Source: Leptolyngbyaceae cyanobacterium CSU_1_3
Lineage (GTDB): Bacteria; Cyanobacteriota; Cyanobacteriia; Leptolyngbyales; Leptolyngbyaceae
NCBI GenBank assembly: GCA_012034655.1
Contig: JAAUOZ010000028.1
Coordinates: 1-42,146 of the forward strand
Direction: 5' to 3'
Length of the DNA: 42,146 bases
In this document: one piece after another, positions 8,059 through 19,245 of the stretch
How the letters are laid out: each line of letters opens with the position of its first letter
Numbering within the stretch: position 1 is the stretch's first letter
Notes under the pieces: generated by a model
Told to the model about the DNA's origin: nothing
Databases searched by the model: none
The model's input: only the letters and a program-made list of their open reading frames with translations
Made by a program: the position numbers and the translations under genes

Positions 8059-9187
8059 GACTTAGTGACCTCTCTTGTGAAACTAAACTCAAAAGTTCTT
8101 CAACCGTCAAACTGCGTTTAACCTGGACTGCGTGATGTCGGACTGCCTCTAACACAGATTTCACTTCTTCTGAGTTGAGAATGATGCCTTGTTCTTGTAG
8201 AACACTCATCACGAGATGTTGTCCTGAATGTTTGCCGACGACTAACCGACGCTCCCAGCCGACCTCTTCTGGAGCAAACGGCTCATACGTGACTGGATTT
8301 TGCAAAATTCCGTGAGCGTGGATGCCCGATTCGTGAGCAAAGGCATTTTCGCCAACGATCGCTTTCCACGGCGGAACGGGGCAATTAGACGCACTCGCCA
8401 CTAAGCGAGACAGTTCTAGGAGTCGTTTTGTATCGATGCCAAGTTGAATGTCGTAGATTCGCTTTAATGCCATCACGACTTCTTCTAGTGCAGCATTGCC
8501 TGCCCGTTCACCCAGTCCATTCACCGTTGTATTCACCGATAAGGCTCCGGCTTGAATTCCTGCAAGAGCATTTGCAGTTGCCAACCCCAAATCGTTGTGG
8601 GTGTGCATTTCGACCGGAATCGTGAGATGGGCAACGAGTTGACGAACCTTGTGGTAAGTCGTCAAAGGATCAAGAATGCCTACTGTGTCACAAAAACGAA
8701 ACCGGAATGCTCCCCACTCTTGAGCAAACAGGGCAACATCGAGTAGAAAAGATTCATCGGCTCTAGAAGAGTCTTCGCCACCCACAGAGATTGCCAGACC
8801 GCGATCGTGAGCAAAGTTAATCACATCCCGCAGGCGATCGAGCATGACTCGCCACTGTCCATGAAATTTTGCTGCAATTTGAATGTCTGAAACCGGGACA
8901 GAAATGTGAACTCGCTCTAAACCACAGTCGATCGAAGCTTGAATGTCCGAGAAGTTGGCACGATTCCAGCCGAGTAGTTTGGCTTTGAGTCCCAGACTCG
9001 CGATCGCCCGAATTGCTTCGGCTTCTTCATGTCCCATTACGGGAATGCCGACTTCTAATTCTTGTACACCAATAGAGTCTAGGAAGGTTGCGATCGCGAT
9101 TTTTCTTCTAACATTAAAAGCAATTCCGGCGGCTTGTTCACCGTCTCGTAAGGTGGTGTCGTTGATCTGAATCGGATAATTGTTCAT
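8048..9187 (-). CDS. nifV: Homocitrate synthase NifV
   Basis: NifV condenses acetyl-CoA with 2-oxoglutarate to homocitrate, the organic ligand of FeMo-co. The DRE-TIM barrel signature INDTTLRDGEQAAG is at the N-terminus, and the metal-site HTHNDLG with GLGERAGNA follows in the middle. A communication/C-terminal region with ESGIHAHG completes a 379-residue protein. A GTG at 9211 would add eight residues, but homologues begin just before the INDTTLRDG motif, so ATG 9187 is preferred. Neither has a strong ribosome-binding site. It is the first gene of the minus-strand nifVZT group. Confidence 0.95.
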   Translation of the reverse strand: MNNYPIQINDTTLRDGEQAAGIAFNVRRKIAIATFLDSIGVQELEVGIPVMGHEEAEAIRAIASLGLKAKLLGWNRANFSDIQASIDCGLERVHISVPVSDIQIAAKFHGQWRVMLDRLRDVINFAHDRGLAISVGGEDSSRADESFLLDVALFAQEWGAFRFRFCDTVGILDPLTTYHKVRQLVAHLTIPVEMHTHNDLGLATANALAGIQAGALSVNTTVNGLGERAGNAALEEVVMALKRIYDIQLGIDTKRLLELSRLVASASNCPVPPWKAIVGENAFAHESGIHAHGILQNPVTYEPFAPEEVGWERRLVVGKHSGQHLVMSVLQEQGIILNSEEVKSVLEAVRHHAVQVKRSLTVEELLSLVSQERSLSHAV

Positions 9188-9279
9188 GGTGAAGTTGGAA
9201 TGTTTAGTCACAGAAATTTTGGTTGCGATTCACTAAACACATTTGTTTTGAATCAATTAGAACCTTGATCACCTATCGA

Positions 9280-9468
9280 TCAAATTTGAGCGTCTAGCCA
9301 ATCAAAAACTTGAGTGAGTTGTTGAAGGGTAATCAGCCCATACTGCCAGAGAATCATGTGTAAAGGCGCGTGAGCTTGTTCGGGATGATGCAGCAATACA
9401 TTAATTTCTGCGGGGGAGACAGCGAGTTCGTGCTGCAAAAATTCAATAAGTTGTGTATTGCTGCTCAT
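9280..9468 (-). CDS. DUF2949 family small protein
   Basis: A 62-residue protein whose pattern LIEFLQHELAVS ... LHMILWQYGLITLQQLTQVF is typical of DUF2949, a family of short cyanobacterial proteins without a known function. Its start has a good ribosome-binding site (TAGGAGGCAACT before ATG 9468). It lies between nifV and dps on the same strand, separated by about 90-110 bases from each. It appears helical, with no cysteines or membrane segment. Position suggests expression with the nif genes, but no direct link is visible in the sequence. Confidence 0.8.
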   Translation of the reverse strand: MSSNTQLIEFLQHELAVSPAEINVLLHHPEQAHAPLHMILWQYGLITLQQLTQVFDWLDAQI

Positions 9469-9580
9469 AGTTGCCTCCTATATATAGATATAGAGCGTGA
9501 ACTGAACGGTTTAAATCCCCCTGTTTAGGCAAGTCTTCTCCAATGAACGAGTTCACCTAAACAGAGGACGATTTCAGCCT

Positions 9581-10123
9581 TTACATCCGTTTCACAAACG
9601 CAAAGGTCAGACTGTCTTCAGCCAGGAAATGTGCTAGATGAAAAGCGCGATCTTCGGTTTGCAATAGAAATTGCTCATAGAGATAGCGAGTCGCCCGATC
9701 GCCCACACTTTCTGCCTGTGCTGCTTGCCGCCGTAGGAGATCAATCATGGTCTGCTCGGCTTTCAGGTTGTTTTCTACCATTTGACGAGCCGTAAAACAG
9801 CCATCCGCTTCGGGTGAGAAACAACATAGCTCTGCCAGTTTGCTAAAGCTTGCAGCCGGGATGCCTCCCAATCCATTCAAACGCTCACCAAGTTGATGAA
9901 CATAGTCCTGAACTTGCCCATAGCTTTCAGCAAAAAACTCATGCAGCGAATAAAACTCAGCACCTTCCACCACAAAGTGATGTTTTTGATACTGTAAGTA
10001 GAGCGCTTGAAAACTGGCAAGTGCAATATTCAACCCTTCGCACACTGGAACAGTGACTTCCTGCCCTAATGCGATCGGATTTGCCTGAACTTGACCAAAT
10101 TCTTGTACGAGTGTCTGTGTCAT
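9581..10123 (-). CDS. dps: Dps-family ferritin (DpsA type)
   Basis: A 180-residue Dps protein; such dodecamers oxidise and store iron and detoxify peroxide. The inter-subunit ferroxidase ligands can be followed: His49 (in HHFVVEG), His61 (in SLHEFF), position 76 and Glu80 (in GERL). Position 76 is His instead of the usual Asp, matching the His-rich centre described for DpsA of Thermosynechococcus. A C-terminal [15 protein letters not shown] helix is present ([12 protein letters not shown]). The start at 10123 has AAGGAGA upstream. Placement among nif genes suggests iron storage or oxidative protection for nitrogenase, which is inference. Confidence 0.9.
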   Translation of the reverse strand: MTQTLVQEFGQVQANPIALGQEVTVPVCEGLNIALASFQALYLQYQKHHFVVEGAEFYSLHEFFAESYGQVQDYVHQLGERLNGLGGIPAASFSKLAELCCFSPEADGCFTARQMVENNLKAEQTMIDLLRRQAAQAESVGDRATRYLYEQFLLQTEDRAFHLAHFLAEDSLTFAFVKRM

Positions 10124-10223
10124 TTGAAGGTCTCCTTTGGGTTAGTAGAATTGAGGTGATGAGCAGGGGGAAGCGAGAAGAGAAGCGTGAAGGGTAAGCA
10201 GTGTTTGAAAATTCACCCGATCG

Positions 10224-10511
10224 CTACATCAGATCAGCATCCCAACACCGCTCTAGCCAGTTCACCATCTCTGGGCGCGAGGCAACAAACTGTTGCACCA
10301 CACTTCGCAGCAGCAGTACGCCGATGCAGTTTTGGACTTCGACTCGCAGTGAGCCGTCTTCTGGACACCAGCAGGGAATCATGAGTTCTTGTAAGCGACG
10401 AGCAATCCGCCAGCGATCGCTCCGCGATACAGAAACCACATGAGTACCGGAGCCATCAATATTAGGTTGGTCATCCTGGCTGATGCCGTTTGCAGAAGAT
10501 AAGGGGAACAT
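10224..10511 (-). CDS. Small conserved nif-associated protein
   Basis: A 95-residue protein. The N-terminal 30 residues are variable; the core RWRIARRLQELMIPCWCPED, SLRVEV and WLERCW forms a short helix-strand-helix region with a CWC pair. I recall this pattern from small proteins found next to nif genes or in diazotrophic cyanobacteria, but cannot assign a biochemical role. The start at 10511 has a GAGGTAA ribosome-binding site. It sits between nifP and dps on the same strand. It has no membrane segment or signal peptide. Confidence 0.7.
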   Translation of the reverse strand: MFPLSSANGISQDDQPNIDGSGTHVVSVSRSDRWRIARRLQELMIPCWCPEDGSLRVEVQNCIGVLLLRSVVQQFVASRPEMVNWLERCWDADLM

Positions 10512-10560
10512 AGAAGTTACCTCGACAGGGTTAGGGATTGCAGGGTTAAGGCGTGCAGGG

Positions 10561-11325
10561 TTAAAGCGTGGATTTGGTTTGGGACAACTGTTGAACTTGC
10601 TGTTCTAGACTTTTAATACGATCGAGTAATGCTTGGATGGCGACTGCCTCAATATCTGGAACTTGACCATGCTCTAGGGGACAGGTTTGAGTATTCGTGC
10701 GGCAAATATTACGACCCGGAATGCCAACAGCGGTGCAATGGGCTGGGACTTCTCGAAGCACGATCGATCCGGCTCCAATTCGGGCGTAGTCTCCCACCGG
10801 AATGTTGCCCAAAATCTTCGCTCCCGCCCCGACGACGACATGCTGTCCCAGTGTCGGATGCCGTTTGCCTGTTTCCTTTCCAGTGCCACCCAGTGTGACT
10901 CCCTGATAGATCAAACAGTAGTCACCCACAATCGCTGTTTCCCCAATCACGACCCCCATGCCGTGGTCAATAAATACCCCCTGACCAATGACCGCACCTG
11001 GATGAATCTCAATCCCGGTCAAAAAGCGCCCCAGATGTGAAATCAATCGAGGCAGAAAGGTGACTCGGCGATCGTGCAGCCAGTGAGCCAGACGATAGAA
11101 CAGTAAGGCATGAAAACCGGGGTAACAGCACACCACTTCTAACCAATGATGGGCAGCCGGATCGCGATCAAAAATGATCCCAAAGTCTTTCTGAAGGGTT
11201 TGCCAGGCGGCTCTGAGAGTTGGCTTGAAGCGATCGCCCTTGTCATTAGCCTTCTGCGTCAAACACTCCGATATGGGAAGCGGGTGTGTTGGCAGAGGCG
11301 ATCGTGGGGAGGTAAGAGGCTGCAT
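10561..11325 (-). CDS. nifP: Serine O-acetyltransferase (nif-linked CysE)
   Basis: A serine acetyltransferase of 254 residues, which forms O-acetylserine, the precursor of cysteine. After a ~30-residue variable leader comes the helical domain ([23 protein letters not shown]). The left-handed beta-helix follows, built of hexapeptide repeats ([45 protein letters not shown]) with the catalytic His-Asp region FIDHG. The tail is a coiled coil ([11 protein letters not shown]). A nif-cluster copy is called nifP and boosts cysteine for Fe-S cluster assembly by NifS/NifU. It is divergent from nifB, with the 1.1-kb element-bearing region between them. Confidence 0.92.
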   Translation of the reverse strand: MQPLTSPRSPLPTHPLPISECLTQKANDKGDRFKPTLRAAWQTLQKDFGIIFDRDPAAHHWLEVVCCYPGFHALLFYRLAHWLHDRRVTFLPRLISHLGRFLTGIEIHPGAVIGQGVFIDHGMGVVIGETAIVGDYCLIYQGVTLGGTGKETGKRHPTLGQHVVVGAGAKILGNIPVGDYARIGAGSIVLREVPAHCTAVGIPGRNICRTNTQTCPLEHGQVPDIEAVAIQALLDRIKSLEQQVQQLSQTKSTL

Positions 11326-11408
11326 TGCTTTCAGGTTGTAATAACCGTGTTCTGTTCTCCTGCTTATATCAGGCAGTTAAAACTAGGACAGCATCCGCAA
11401 CCCGAATC

Positions 11409-12090
11409 AGAGTTATTGAATTGATTAAGACTGTACTCAACCCCCAAACCTTGATCTGGCAAGGCGTTCATTTTCTTTGAGGGGTTAGGGACTGGTATTG
11501 TTGATTAGGGGGACTAGTATTTGCAGCACCCGGAATGAGTATTCTAGTACTCACGACGAAACCCAGTCCCCGTAAGCTTTACCAGGAGTTTGAGCAGAGA
11601 AATCAGGCGCGAATGGAGAGTACTCAAATTAGCAATTCTGTATCAAATGCTTCTATTTATAGAATAGTTTAGTTCACCCCGAACAAACATTAAGAAGGAG
11701 CCAAATAGCATTTTTACTTCTAGAAAAGTGCTAATTTAGATACAGAATTGAATTTCGGACTGCACTGGGAGTTTTTTGGAGAACGATCGACTCCCGGTGT
11801 TTCACTAGATGTTTCACTAAAAGCCCATCAAGTCACGACTTTACACTGATTTGAGATAATTTGAGATGGGTTTTGAGTACAGATTTGATTACCCAGAAAA
11901 TACTAAAAAACAGCTTCAAACCCTTGCTCTGTCTACCTTTGAGTTGAGTACAGAAAACACTATTCCCCCAATCAATAAATACTTGAACCCTATCTAAACA
12001 ATACTCGTCCCCCAACCTTATATTTTTTTTGGATGCTGACTCAGCCTAGGTTTCCGGGTTTGAGTACAGTCTAATAATTCAATAACTCTT
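11409..12090. repeat. Inverted-repeat-bounded element in the nifP-nifB intergenic region
   Basis: The outer ends are inverted copies of each other: AGAGTTATTGAATT then GACTGTACTCAA at 11409-11440, and TTGAGTACAGTC then AATTCAATAACTCTT at 12060-12090, with small indels between. Inside, the core TGAGTAC recurs in both orientations (about 11434, 11547, 11619, 11875, 11945 and 12061). A GGGGGA..AGTATT motif also recurs in both orientations. There is no transposase. No clear target-site duplication was found. It resembles a non-autonomous transposon or MITE-like element, but a large regulatory palindrome cannot be excluded. Confidence 0.55.
11633..11750. repeat. Nested MITE-like hairpin of about 118 bp
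   Basis: CAATTCTGTATC (11633-11644) is matched by its perfect reverse complement GATACAGAATTG (11739-11750). Pairing continues imperfectly inwards (AAATGC...TTCTA against TAGAA...GTGCTAATTT). The unit lies inside the larger inverted-repeat element and has no coding capacity. Confidence 0.5.
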
Positions 12091-12473
12091 ACCTGGGTCT
12101 GCCAAACCGGGCTGGTTTTGGGTGGTTGCTATAACTTCCATAACGCCAATCACTCAACGCTCTCCGCCAGAAACACAGGGTCTTTTAACCCAACATCCAA
12201 CTTTAGGTTTCTTGGCAAGAGATAGAGTGAGCGGAGCCATTCAGTTGTTCTACTAATTGTTCTCAGCTCTACGAATGAAGTCACTGTGTTACAGCCTCAT
12301 TACCCCGTCCTTAAGAGGACATAGAAAAGCTTCTAGCCTGCATTGGCAGGTTGTCTGTACCCGGTGACTTCACTCTGTTTTTTAGAGAAAAAGAACGTTT
12401 AGAGCAATAGAGCTTCTAGAGCAATGGAGCAACCCTCTCAACCTCGTTGTCCACCCAGCCCTGCCGAAATTCA

Positions 12474-13949
12474 ATGACACCACCTCCATCTTCAGGACTT
12501 CTCTCTCCCGTTACCGAACCTGTTACGGATATGGTCATCACCAAAAACACGGTGACTCAGCAAAAAAGTTCCGATAGTTGTGGCTGTAGCAGCAATCCGA
12601 GTCCGGCTATCACCCCGGATCAAAAGATGCTCGATCGCATTGCCAAACACCCCTGTTACAGCGAAGAAGCCCACCACCACTACGCCCGAATGCACGTTGC
12701 GGTCGCCCCAGCCTGCAACATTCAATGTAACTATTGCAACCGTAAATATGACTGTGCGAATGAAAGCCGTCCTGGTGTGGTGAGTGAGTTGCTGACTCCC
12801 GAAGAAGCCGCCCACAAAACGCTGGTGATTGCAGGTAAAATTCCCCAGATGACGGTATTGGGAATTGCCGGGCCAGGTGATCCTTTAGCCAACCCTGAGA
12901 AGACGTTTCGTACCTTTGAGTTAATCGCGGACAAGGCTCCCGATATCAAGCTCTGCCTGTCTACGAATGGGCTAATGCTACCGGATCATGTAGATAAGAT
13001 TAAAGAACTCAATGTCGATCACGTCACCATTACTATTAATATGGTTGACCCTGAAATCGGCACTCAAATCTATCCCTGGGTTCACTATCGTCGCAAGCGG
13101 TACAAGGGGTTGGAGGCGGCTCGAATTCTACATGAGCGGCAGATGGAAGGCTTACAGGCGCTCAGAGAAGCGGATATCCTGTGCAAAGTTAACTCGGTGA
13201 TGATTCCGGGCATCAATGAAAACCATCTGGTCGAAGTCGATCAAGAAATCCGCAAGCGGGGCGCTTTTCTGCACAATATCATGCCGCTGATTTCGGCTCC
13301 CGAACATGGAACCCACTTTGGACTGACTGGACAGCGTGGGCCGACTCCCAAAGAACTGAAAAAGCTGCAAGACGAGTGCGCTGACAGCAATATGAAGATG
13401 ATGCGCCATTGTCGCCAGTGTCGCGCAGATGCAGTCGGACTATTGGGTGAAGATCGCAGCCAGGAATTTACCAAAGATAAGTTCATGGAAATGCCGGAAC
13501 AGTACGATCTGGATCTCCGGCAAGAAGTCCATGCTGGCATCGAACACTTCAAAGAAGAAATCAAACTCGCAAAAGCTAGAGTCAAACCCAGCGAGCGCGT
13601 CAAAGACAGCCCCAAAATTCTAGTAGCAGTTGCGACTAAAGGCGGCGGGATTGTCAACCAGCACTTTGGTCATGCTAAAGAATTTCAAATCTTTGAAGTC
13701 GATGCAAACGAAGCCAAGTTTGTCGGACACCGCAAGATTGACCAGTACTGTCAGGGCGGCTATGGCGAAGATGCCACACTGGAGTTTGTGATCAAAGCGA
13801 TCGCCGATTGCAAAGCCGTTCTTGTTTCTAAAGTGGGTGAATGCCCCAAAGCAGAACTTCGGGAAGCCGGACTGCAAGTGGTCGAAGCCTACGACGTGAT
13901 TGAAAAGGTGGCGAGAGAGTTTTACGACCAGCACATTCAATCGTCTTGA
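12474..13949 (+). CDS. nifB: Nitrogenase cofactor biosynthesis radical SAM protein NifB
   Basis: NifB makes NifB-co, the 8Fe-9S-C core of FeMo-co, from two 4Fe-4S clusters. The radical SAM motif CNIQCNYC (Cys81, 85, 88 from ATG 12474) is followed by the SAM-binding [11 protein letters not shown] and further cysteines (CRQCRADA). The C-terminal ~110 residues form a NifX/NafY-like cofactor-holding domain ([22 protein letters not shown]). The length of 491 residues is normal for the fused type. A TTG at 12447 would extend it by nine residues, but ATG 12474 is more likely; no strong ribosome-binding site precedes either. It is the first gene of the large plus-strand nif operon. Confidence 0.96.
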   Translation: MTPPPSSGLLSPVTEPVTDMVITKNTVTQQKSSDSCGCSSNPSPAITPDQKMLDRIAKHPCYSEEAHHHYARMHVAVAPACNIQCNYCNRKYDCANESRPGVVSELLTPEEAAHKTLVIAGKIPQMTVLGIAGPGDPLANPEKTFRTFELIADKAPDIKLCLSTNGLMLPDHVDKIKELNVDHVTITINMVDPEIGTQIYPWVHYRRKRYKGLEAARILHERQMEGLQALREADILCKVNSVMIPGINENHLVEVDQEIRKRGAFLHNIMPLISAPEHGTHFGLTGQRGPTPKELKKLQDECADSNMKMMRHCRQCRADAVGLLGEDRSQEFTKDKFMEMPEQYDLDLRQEVHAGIEHFKEEIKLAKARVKPSERVKDSPKILVAVATKGGGIVNQHFGHAKEFQIFEVDANEAKFVGHRKIDQYCQGGYGEDATLEFVIKAIADCKAVLVSKVGECPKAELREAGLQVVEAYDVIEKVAREFYDQHIQSS

Positions 13950-13954
13950 GTGTT

Positions 13955-14016
13955 GAGTTCTGAGTCTTGAGGTTTGACACATTAAATCCTGAATTCAGCC
14001 CTTAATGCTCAGAACT
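13955..14016 (+). promoter_or_regulatory. Hairpin between nifB and fdxN
   Basis: AGTTCTGAG (13956-13964) and CTCAGAACT (14008-14016) form a perfect 9-bp stem with a 43-base loop. There is no T-run. It could stabilise the nifB 3' end or mark an RNA processing site. A strong GGAGGT ribosome-binding site for fdxN follows. Confidence 0.4.
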
Positions 14017-14042
14017 TAAACTCCACTATATAGGAGGTTGTT

Positions 14043-14426
14043 ATGACCTACACCATCACCAGTCAATGTATTGCCTGTCATCGCTGTGAATCGATTTGTC
14101 CAACTGGGGCAATCAGCCACAATGAACATCAGTATCAAATCAACTCTGAACGCTGTAACGATTGTGTGGGTCATTACGCTGTACCTCAATGTTGGGCAGC
14201 CTGCCCCACGAATGGCGGATGTGTTCCAAATCTGGCAAGCCTCGCTCGATCGCTGGCAACCAATCCCTCCGACGACTACTGGGACATCTGGTTCAACACG
14301 CATCATCGCCTGATATCCCGACTAAAAGCCAAACCACAATCTGATTACTGGCAAACCTGGTTTGATACTTACTCGCAAGCTCTCTCTAACCAACTACAAC
14401 CTCCGTCTGTGGGAGTCAACGCATGA
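14043..14426 (+). CDS. fdxN: 4Fe-4S ferredoxin FdxN
   Basis: A bacterial-type ferredoxin of 127 residues. The first cluster motif is CIACHRCESICP (Cys9, 12, 15, 19). The second is CNDC with a spaced CWAACP (Cys38, 41, 50, 54) plus Cys60, the expanded arrangement seen in cyanobacterial FdxN. The C-terminal half has two similar WD-type segments (DDYWDIWFNTHHR and SDYWQTWFDTYSQ), an internal duplication. FdxN is thought to supply electrons or clusters to NifB. It has a GGAGGTTGTT ribosome-binding site, follows nifB, and overlaps nifS by four bases (ATGA). Confidence 0.93.
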   Translation: MTYTITSQCIACHRCESICPTGAISHNEHQYQINSERCNDCVGHYAVPQCWAACPTNGGCVPNLASLARSLATNPSDDYWDIWFNTHHRLISRLKAKPQSDYWQTWFDTYSQALSNQLQPPSVGVNA

Positions 14427-15625
14427 GTACCGTCATTTATCTCGATAACAACGCCACGACCCAAGTCGATCCAGACGTACTAGAAGCCATGTTGCCTTAC
14501 TTGACAGAGTACTACGGCAATCCTTCCTCCATGCACAACTTCGGCGGACGGGTCGGTAAGGCACTAAAATATGCTCGCCTGCAAGTTGCGGATTTATTGG
14601 GGGCAGAAGAGTCTGAGATTATCTTCACCAGTTGTGGAACTGAAGGGAACAATACCGCAATTCGCGCAGCTTTGGCAGCCCAGCCCGATCGCAAACACCT
14701 GATTACCACTCAAGTCGAACATGCCTGCGTCTTAAATCTGTTCAAACAGCTAGAAAAGCAGGGCTACACCGTCACTTATCTGTCAGTAGACCGCAAAGGT
14801 CAACTCGACCTGATGGAGCTAGAAGCGGCGATTACGGGCAATACAGCCCTGGTTTCGATGATGTATGCCAACAATGAGACGGGGACGGTGTTTCCCATTG
14901 AGCAGGCAGGCGCGATCGTTAAAGAATATGGGGCAACGTTCCATGTCGATGCGGTGCAGGTCGTCGGAAAACTACCCCTCAACCTAAAAACCAGCACGAT
15001 CGATTTAATGACGCTCTCCGGTCACAAGCTTCACGCTCCCAAAGGAGTCGGTGCTCTGTATGTTCGTCGAGGTTTCCGCTTTCGTCCTTTATTGATTGGG
15101 GGACACCAGGAACGAGGACGCAGAGCCGGAACTGAGAACGTCGCTGGCATTGTGGGACTGGGTAAAGCCGCCGAACTAGCGCAAGTTCACCTAGCCGATG
15201 TTGCCCAAGAAAAGAAACTGCGCGATCGCTTAGAAAAAGGTCTACTAGCGATTCCCAACACTGAAATCAACGGCGATCGTAAATATCGTCTCCCCAACAC
15301 TACCAACATCGGTTTCAAATACATCGAAGGTGAAGCCATTCTGCTATCCCTCGACCAATACGGTATCTGTGCCTCCTCCGGCTCCGCCTGCACCTCCGGC
15401 TCCCTCGAACCGTCCCACGTCCTGAGAGCAATGGGCTTACCCTACACCACGCTTCACGGCTCAATCCGGTTCAGTCTCTCCCGCTATACCACCGATGCTG
15501 AAGTCGATCGCGTCCTCGACGTAATGCCCGGAATCGTCGATCGTCTCCGCGCCCTCTCCCCCTTCAACAACGACCAAGCCGAATGGCTCCAAGACCGAGA
15601 AGAAGCACTAGTCACAAATTCCTAA
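14423..15625 (+). CDS. nifS: Cysteine desulfurase NifS
   Basis: A PLP enzyme that removes sulfur from cysteine and passes it to NifU for cluster assembly. The PLP-binding Lys is K202 in SGHKLHAPKG, and the catalytic Cys is C323 in the loop SSGSACTSG. The N-terminal IYLDNNATT and the YGNPSS stretch are typical. At 400 residues the length is normal. Its ATG overlaps the fdxN stop, so translation is coupled. The 60-base gap to nifU holds three TCATCCC heptamers. Confidence 0.96.
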   Translation: MSTVIYLDNNATTQVDPDVLEAMLPYLTEYYGNPSSMHNFGGRVGKALKYARLQVADLLGAEESEIIFTSCGTEGNNTAIRAALAAQPDRKHLITTQVEHACVLNLFKQLEKQGYTVTYLSVDRKGQLDLMELEAAITGNTALVSMMYANNETGTVFPIEQAGAIVKEYGATFHVDAVQVVGKLPLNLKTSTIDLMTLSGHKLHAPKGVGALYVRRGFRFRPLLIGGHQERGRRAGTENVAGIVGLGKAAELAQVHLADVAQEKKLRDRLEKGLLAIPNTEINGDRKYRLPNTTNIGFKYIEGEAILLSLDQYGICASSGSACTSGSLEPSHVLRAMGLPYTTLHGSIRFSLSRYTTDAEVDRVLDVMPGIVDRLRALSPFNNDQAEWLQDREEALVTNS

Positions 15626-15640
15626 TTCCTCCCTTCTAAT

Positions 15641-15661
15641 TCATCCCTCATCCCTCATCCC
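15641..15661 (+). repeat. Tandem heptamer TCATCCC x3
   Basis: Three perfect head-to-tail copies of TCATCCC occupy the nifS-nifU gap. This resembles the short tandemly repeated repetitive sequences of filamentous cyanobacteria, at very low copy number. Confidence 0.6.
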
Positions 15662-15687
15662 TACAACACTCATAACTGGTAACTACC

Positions 15688-17628
<1,941 letters not shown>

Positions 17629-17638
17629 TCTCTAAGGT

Positions 17639-17676
17639 GAGTGGAGTGAGTCGATCGACCCCTGGCTCCTCCACTC
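17639..17676 (+). promoter_or_regulatory. Stem-loop between nifH and nifD
   Basis: GAGTGGAG (17639-17646) pairs perfectly with CTCCACTC (17669-17676) around a 22-base loop. Hairpins in this gap are known in diazotrophs to stabilise the nifH message and set its excess over nifDK. That function here is inferred. Confidence 0.5.
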
Positions 17677-17724
17677 CCTTCCTCTCCCATTCTTCCATGC
17701 ACCCTTTACCTAGAGAGGCAGAAT

Positions 17725-19236
17725 ATGACACCTCCCGAATTATCGACTCTCGAAGAAACCACACCTGAAGAAACACTGACGATCGCTGACAAAAAAGAAC
17801 TGATTGCAGAGGTTTTGGAAGCCTACCCCGACAAAGCCAAGAAAAAGCGGGCAAAGCATCTGAATGTCTTTGAAGAAGGCAAATCGGATTGTGGCGTGAA
17901 GTCCAATATCAAATCGGTTCCTGGTTCGATGACGACTCGCGGCTGCGCCTATGCCGGATCAAAAGGCGTAGTTTGGGGGCCGATCAAAGACATGATTCAC
18001 ATTAGCCACGGGCCCGTTGGCTGCGGCTATTACTCCTGGTCAGGTCGCCGTAACTACTACATCGGGACAACAGGCATTGACTCCTTTGGTACAATGCAGT
18101 TCACCTCTGACTTCCAGGAGCGAGACATTGTATTTGGCGGTGATAAAAAGCTGTCTAAACTAATCACCGAGCTAGACGAACTTTTCCCATTAAATCGCGG
18201 GGTTTCCATTCAGTCAGAATGTCCCATTGGTCTCATTGGGGATGACATCGAAGCCGTTGCCAAAAAATCTGCGAAAGAAATTGGTAAGACCGTGGTTCCA
18301 GTGCGTTGTGAAGGCTTCCGGGGTGTGTCGCAATCCCTCGGACACCACATTGCCAACGATGCAGTTCGGGACTGGGTATTTCCTCAATACGACAAGGAAA
18401 AGAAAGCTGGAAATGTTCCAGATGGCACTGAGTACGATGTTGCGATTATTGGGGACTACAACATTGGCGGAGATGCCTGGTCAAGTCGGATTCTCCTCGA
18501 AGAAATTGGCTTGCGCGTCGTCGCTCAATGGTCAGGGGATGGCACGCTGCATGAGATGATCAACACGCCTTCGGTGAAGTTGAATCTAGTTCACTGCTAT
18601 CGATCGATGAACTACATCTCTCGCCACATGGAAGAAACCTACGGCATTCCCTGGCTGGAGTACAACTTCTTTGGGCCGACCCAGATTGCTGAATCGCTGA
18701 GAACGATCGCCGCTCGCTTTGACGAAACCATTCAGGCAAAAGCCGAAGAAGTCATTGCCAAATACGAAGCTCAAACTGAGGCAGTGATTGCTAAGTTCCG
18801 TCCTCGCTTAGAAGGCAAAACGGTTGCACTGATGGTCGGTGGTCTGCGTCCTCGTCACGTTGTACCCGCGTTCTATGACCTGGGCATGAGACTGATTGGC
18901 ACAGGCTACGAATTTGGACACAACGACGACTACAAGCGCACCACTCACTACGTCGAAGATGGCACGCTGATCTATGACGACGTTTCTGCCTTTGAGTTTG
19001 AAGAGTTTATCAAAGAACTCAAGCCTGATCTCGTTGCTTCGGGCATCAAAGAGAAGTACGTCTTCCAAAAAATGGCGCTACCCTTCCGCCAAATGCACTC
19101 CTGGGATTACTCCGGCCCGTATCACGGCTATGACGGCTTTGCAATCTTTGCCCGTGACATGGATCTCGCCCTGAATAGCCCCACCTGGAGCTTGATTGGT
19201 GCCCCGTGGAAAAAAGCTGCGGAAACCACTGCATGA
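17725..19236 (+). CDS. nifD: Nitrogenase MoFe protein alpha chain NifD
   Basis: The alpha subunit of the MoFe protein that holds FeMo-co. P-cluster ligands Cys74 (RGCAYAG), Cys100 (GPVGCGYY) and Cys166 ([11 protein letters not shown]) are present. The FeMo-co ligands Cys (in HCYRSMNY) and His (in [12 protein letters not shown]) are too, along with the cofactor-pocket region GGLRPRHV. Length is 503 residues, with a normal start and an intact frame. No excision element interrupts it, in contrast to many heterocystous strains. Confidence 0.97.
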   Translation: MTPPELSTLEETTPEETLTIADKKELIAEVLEAYPDKAKKKRAKHLNVFEEGKSDCGVKSNIKSVPGSMTTRGCAYAGSKGVVWGPIKDMIHISHGPVGCGYYSWSGRRNYYIGTTGIDSFGTMQFTSDFQERDIVFGGDKKLSKLITELDELFPLNRGVSIQSECPIGLIGDDIEAVAKKSAKEIGKTVVPVRCEGFRGVSQSLGHHIANDAVRDWVFPQYDKEKKAGNVPDGTEYDVAIIGDYNIGGDAWSSRILLEEIGLRVVAQWSGDGTLHEMINTPSVKLNLVHCYRSMNYISRHMEETYGIPWLEYNFFGPTQIAESLRTIAARFDETIQAKAEEVIAKYEAQTEAVIAKFRPRLEGKTVALMVGGLRPRHVVPAFYDLGMRLIGTGYEFGHNDDYKRTTHYVEDGTLIYDDVSAFEFEEFIKELKPDLVASGIKEKYVFQKMALPFRQMHSWDYSGPYHGYDGFAIFARDMDLALNSPTWSLIGAPWKKAAETTA

Positions 19237-19245
19237 GACTTGTGA

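Larger units (their letters stand above)
11326..12473. other. Divergent nifP-nifB regulatory region, gene-free
   Basis: About 1.15 kb without a credible gene. It must hold the promoters of nifP (left) and the nifB operon (right). No GTA-N8-TAC NtcA site was found; the nearest is GTA-N10-TAC at 11877-11892, wrong spacing. Most of the left two thirds is taken by an inverted-repeat-bounded segment (11409-12090) with a nested hairpin. The remaining 12091-12473 carries the more ordinary-looking nifB leader. Confidence 0.6.

Noticed and set aside
11877..11892. GTA-N10-TAC as an NtcA site for nifB
   Set aside because: NtcA needs an 8-base spacer; this one has 10 and is about 580 bases from the nifB start.
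11833..12015. 60-codon minus-strand frame inside the inverted-repeat element
   Set aside because: No family features; spans the repeated boxes and has no clear ribosome-binding site.
13241..13657. 138-codon antisense frame within nifB
   Set aside because: Shadow of the conserved nifB coding sequence; Ser/Arg-rich composition typical of antisense frames.
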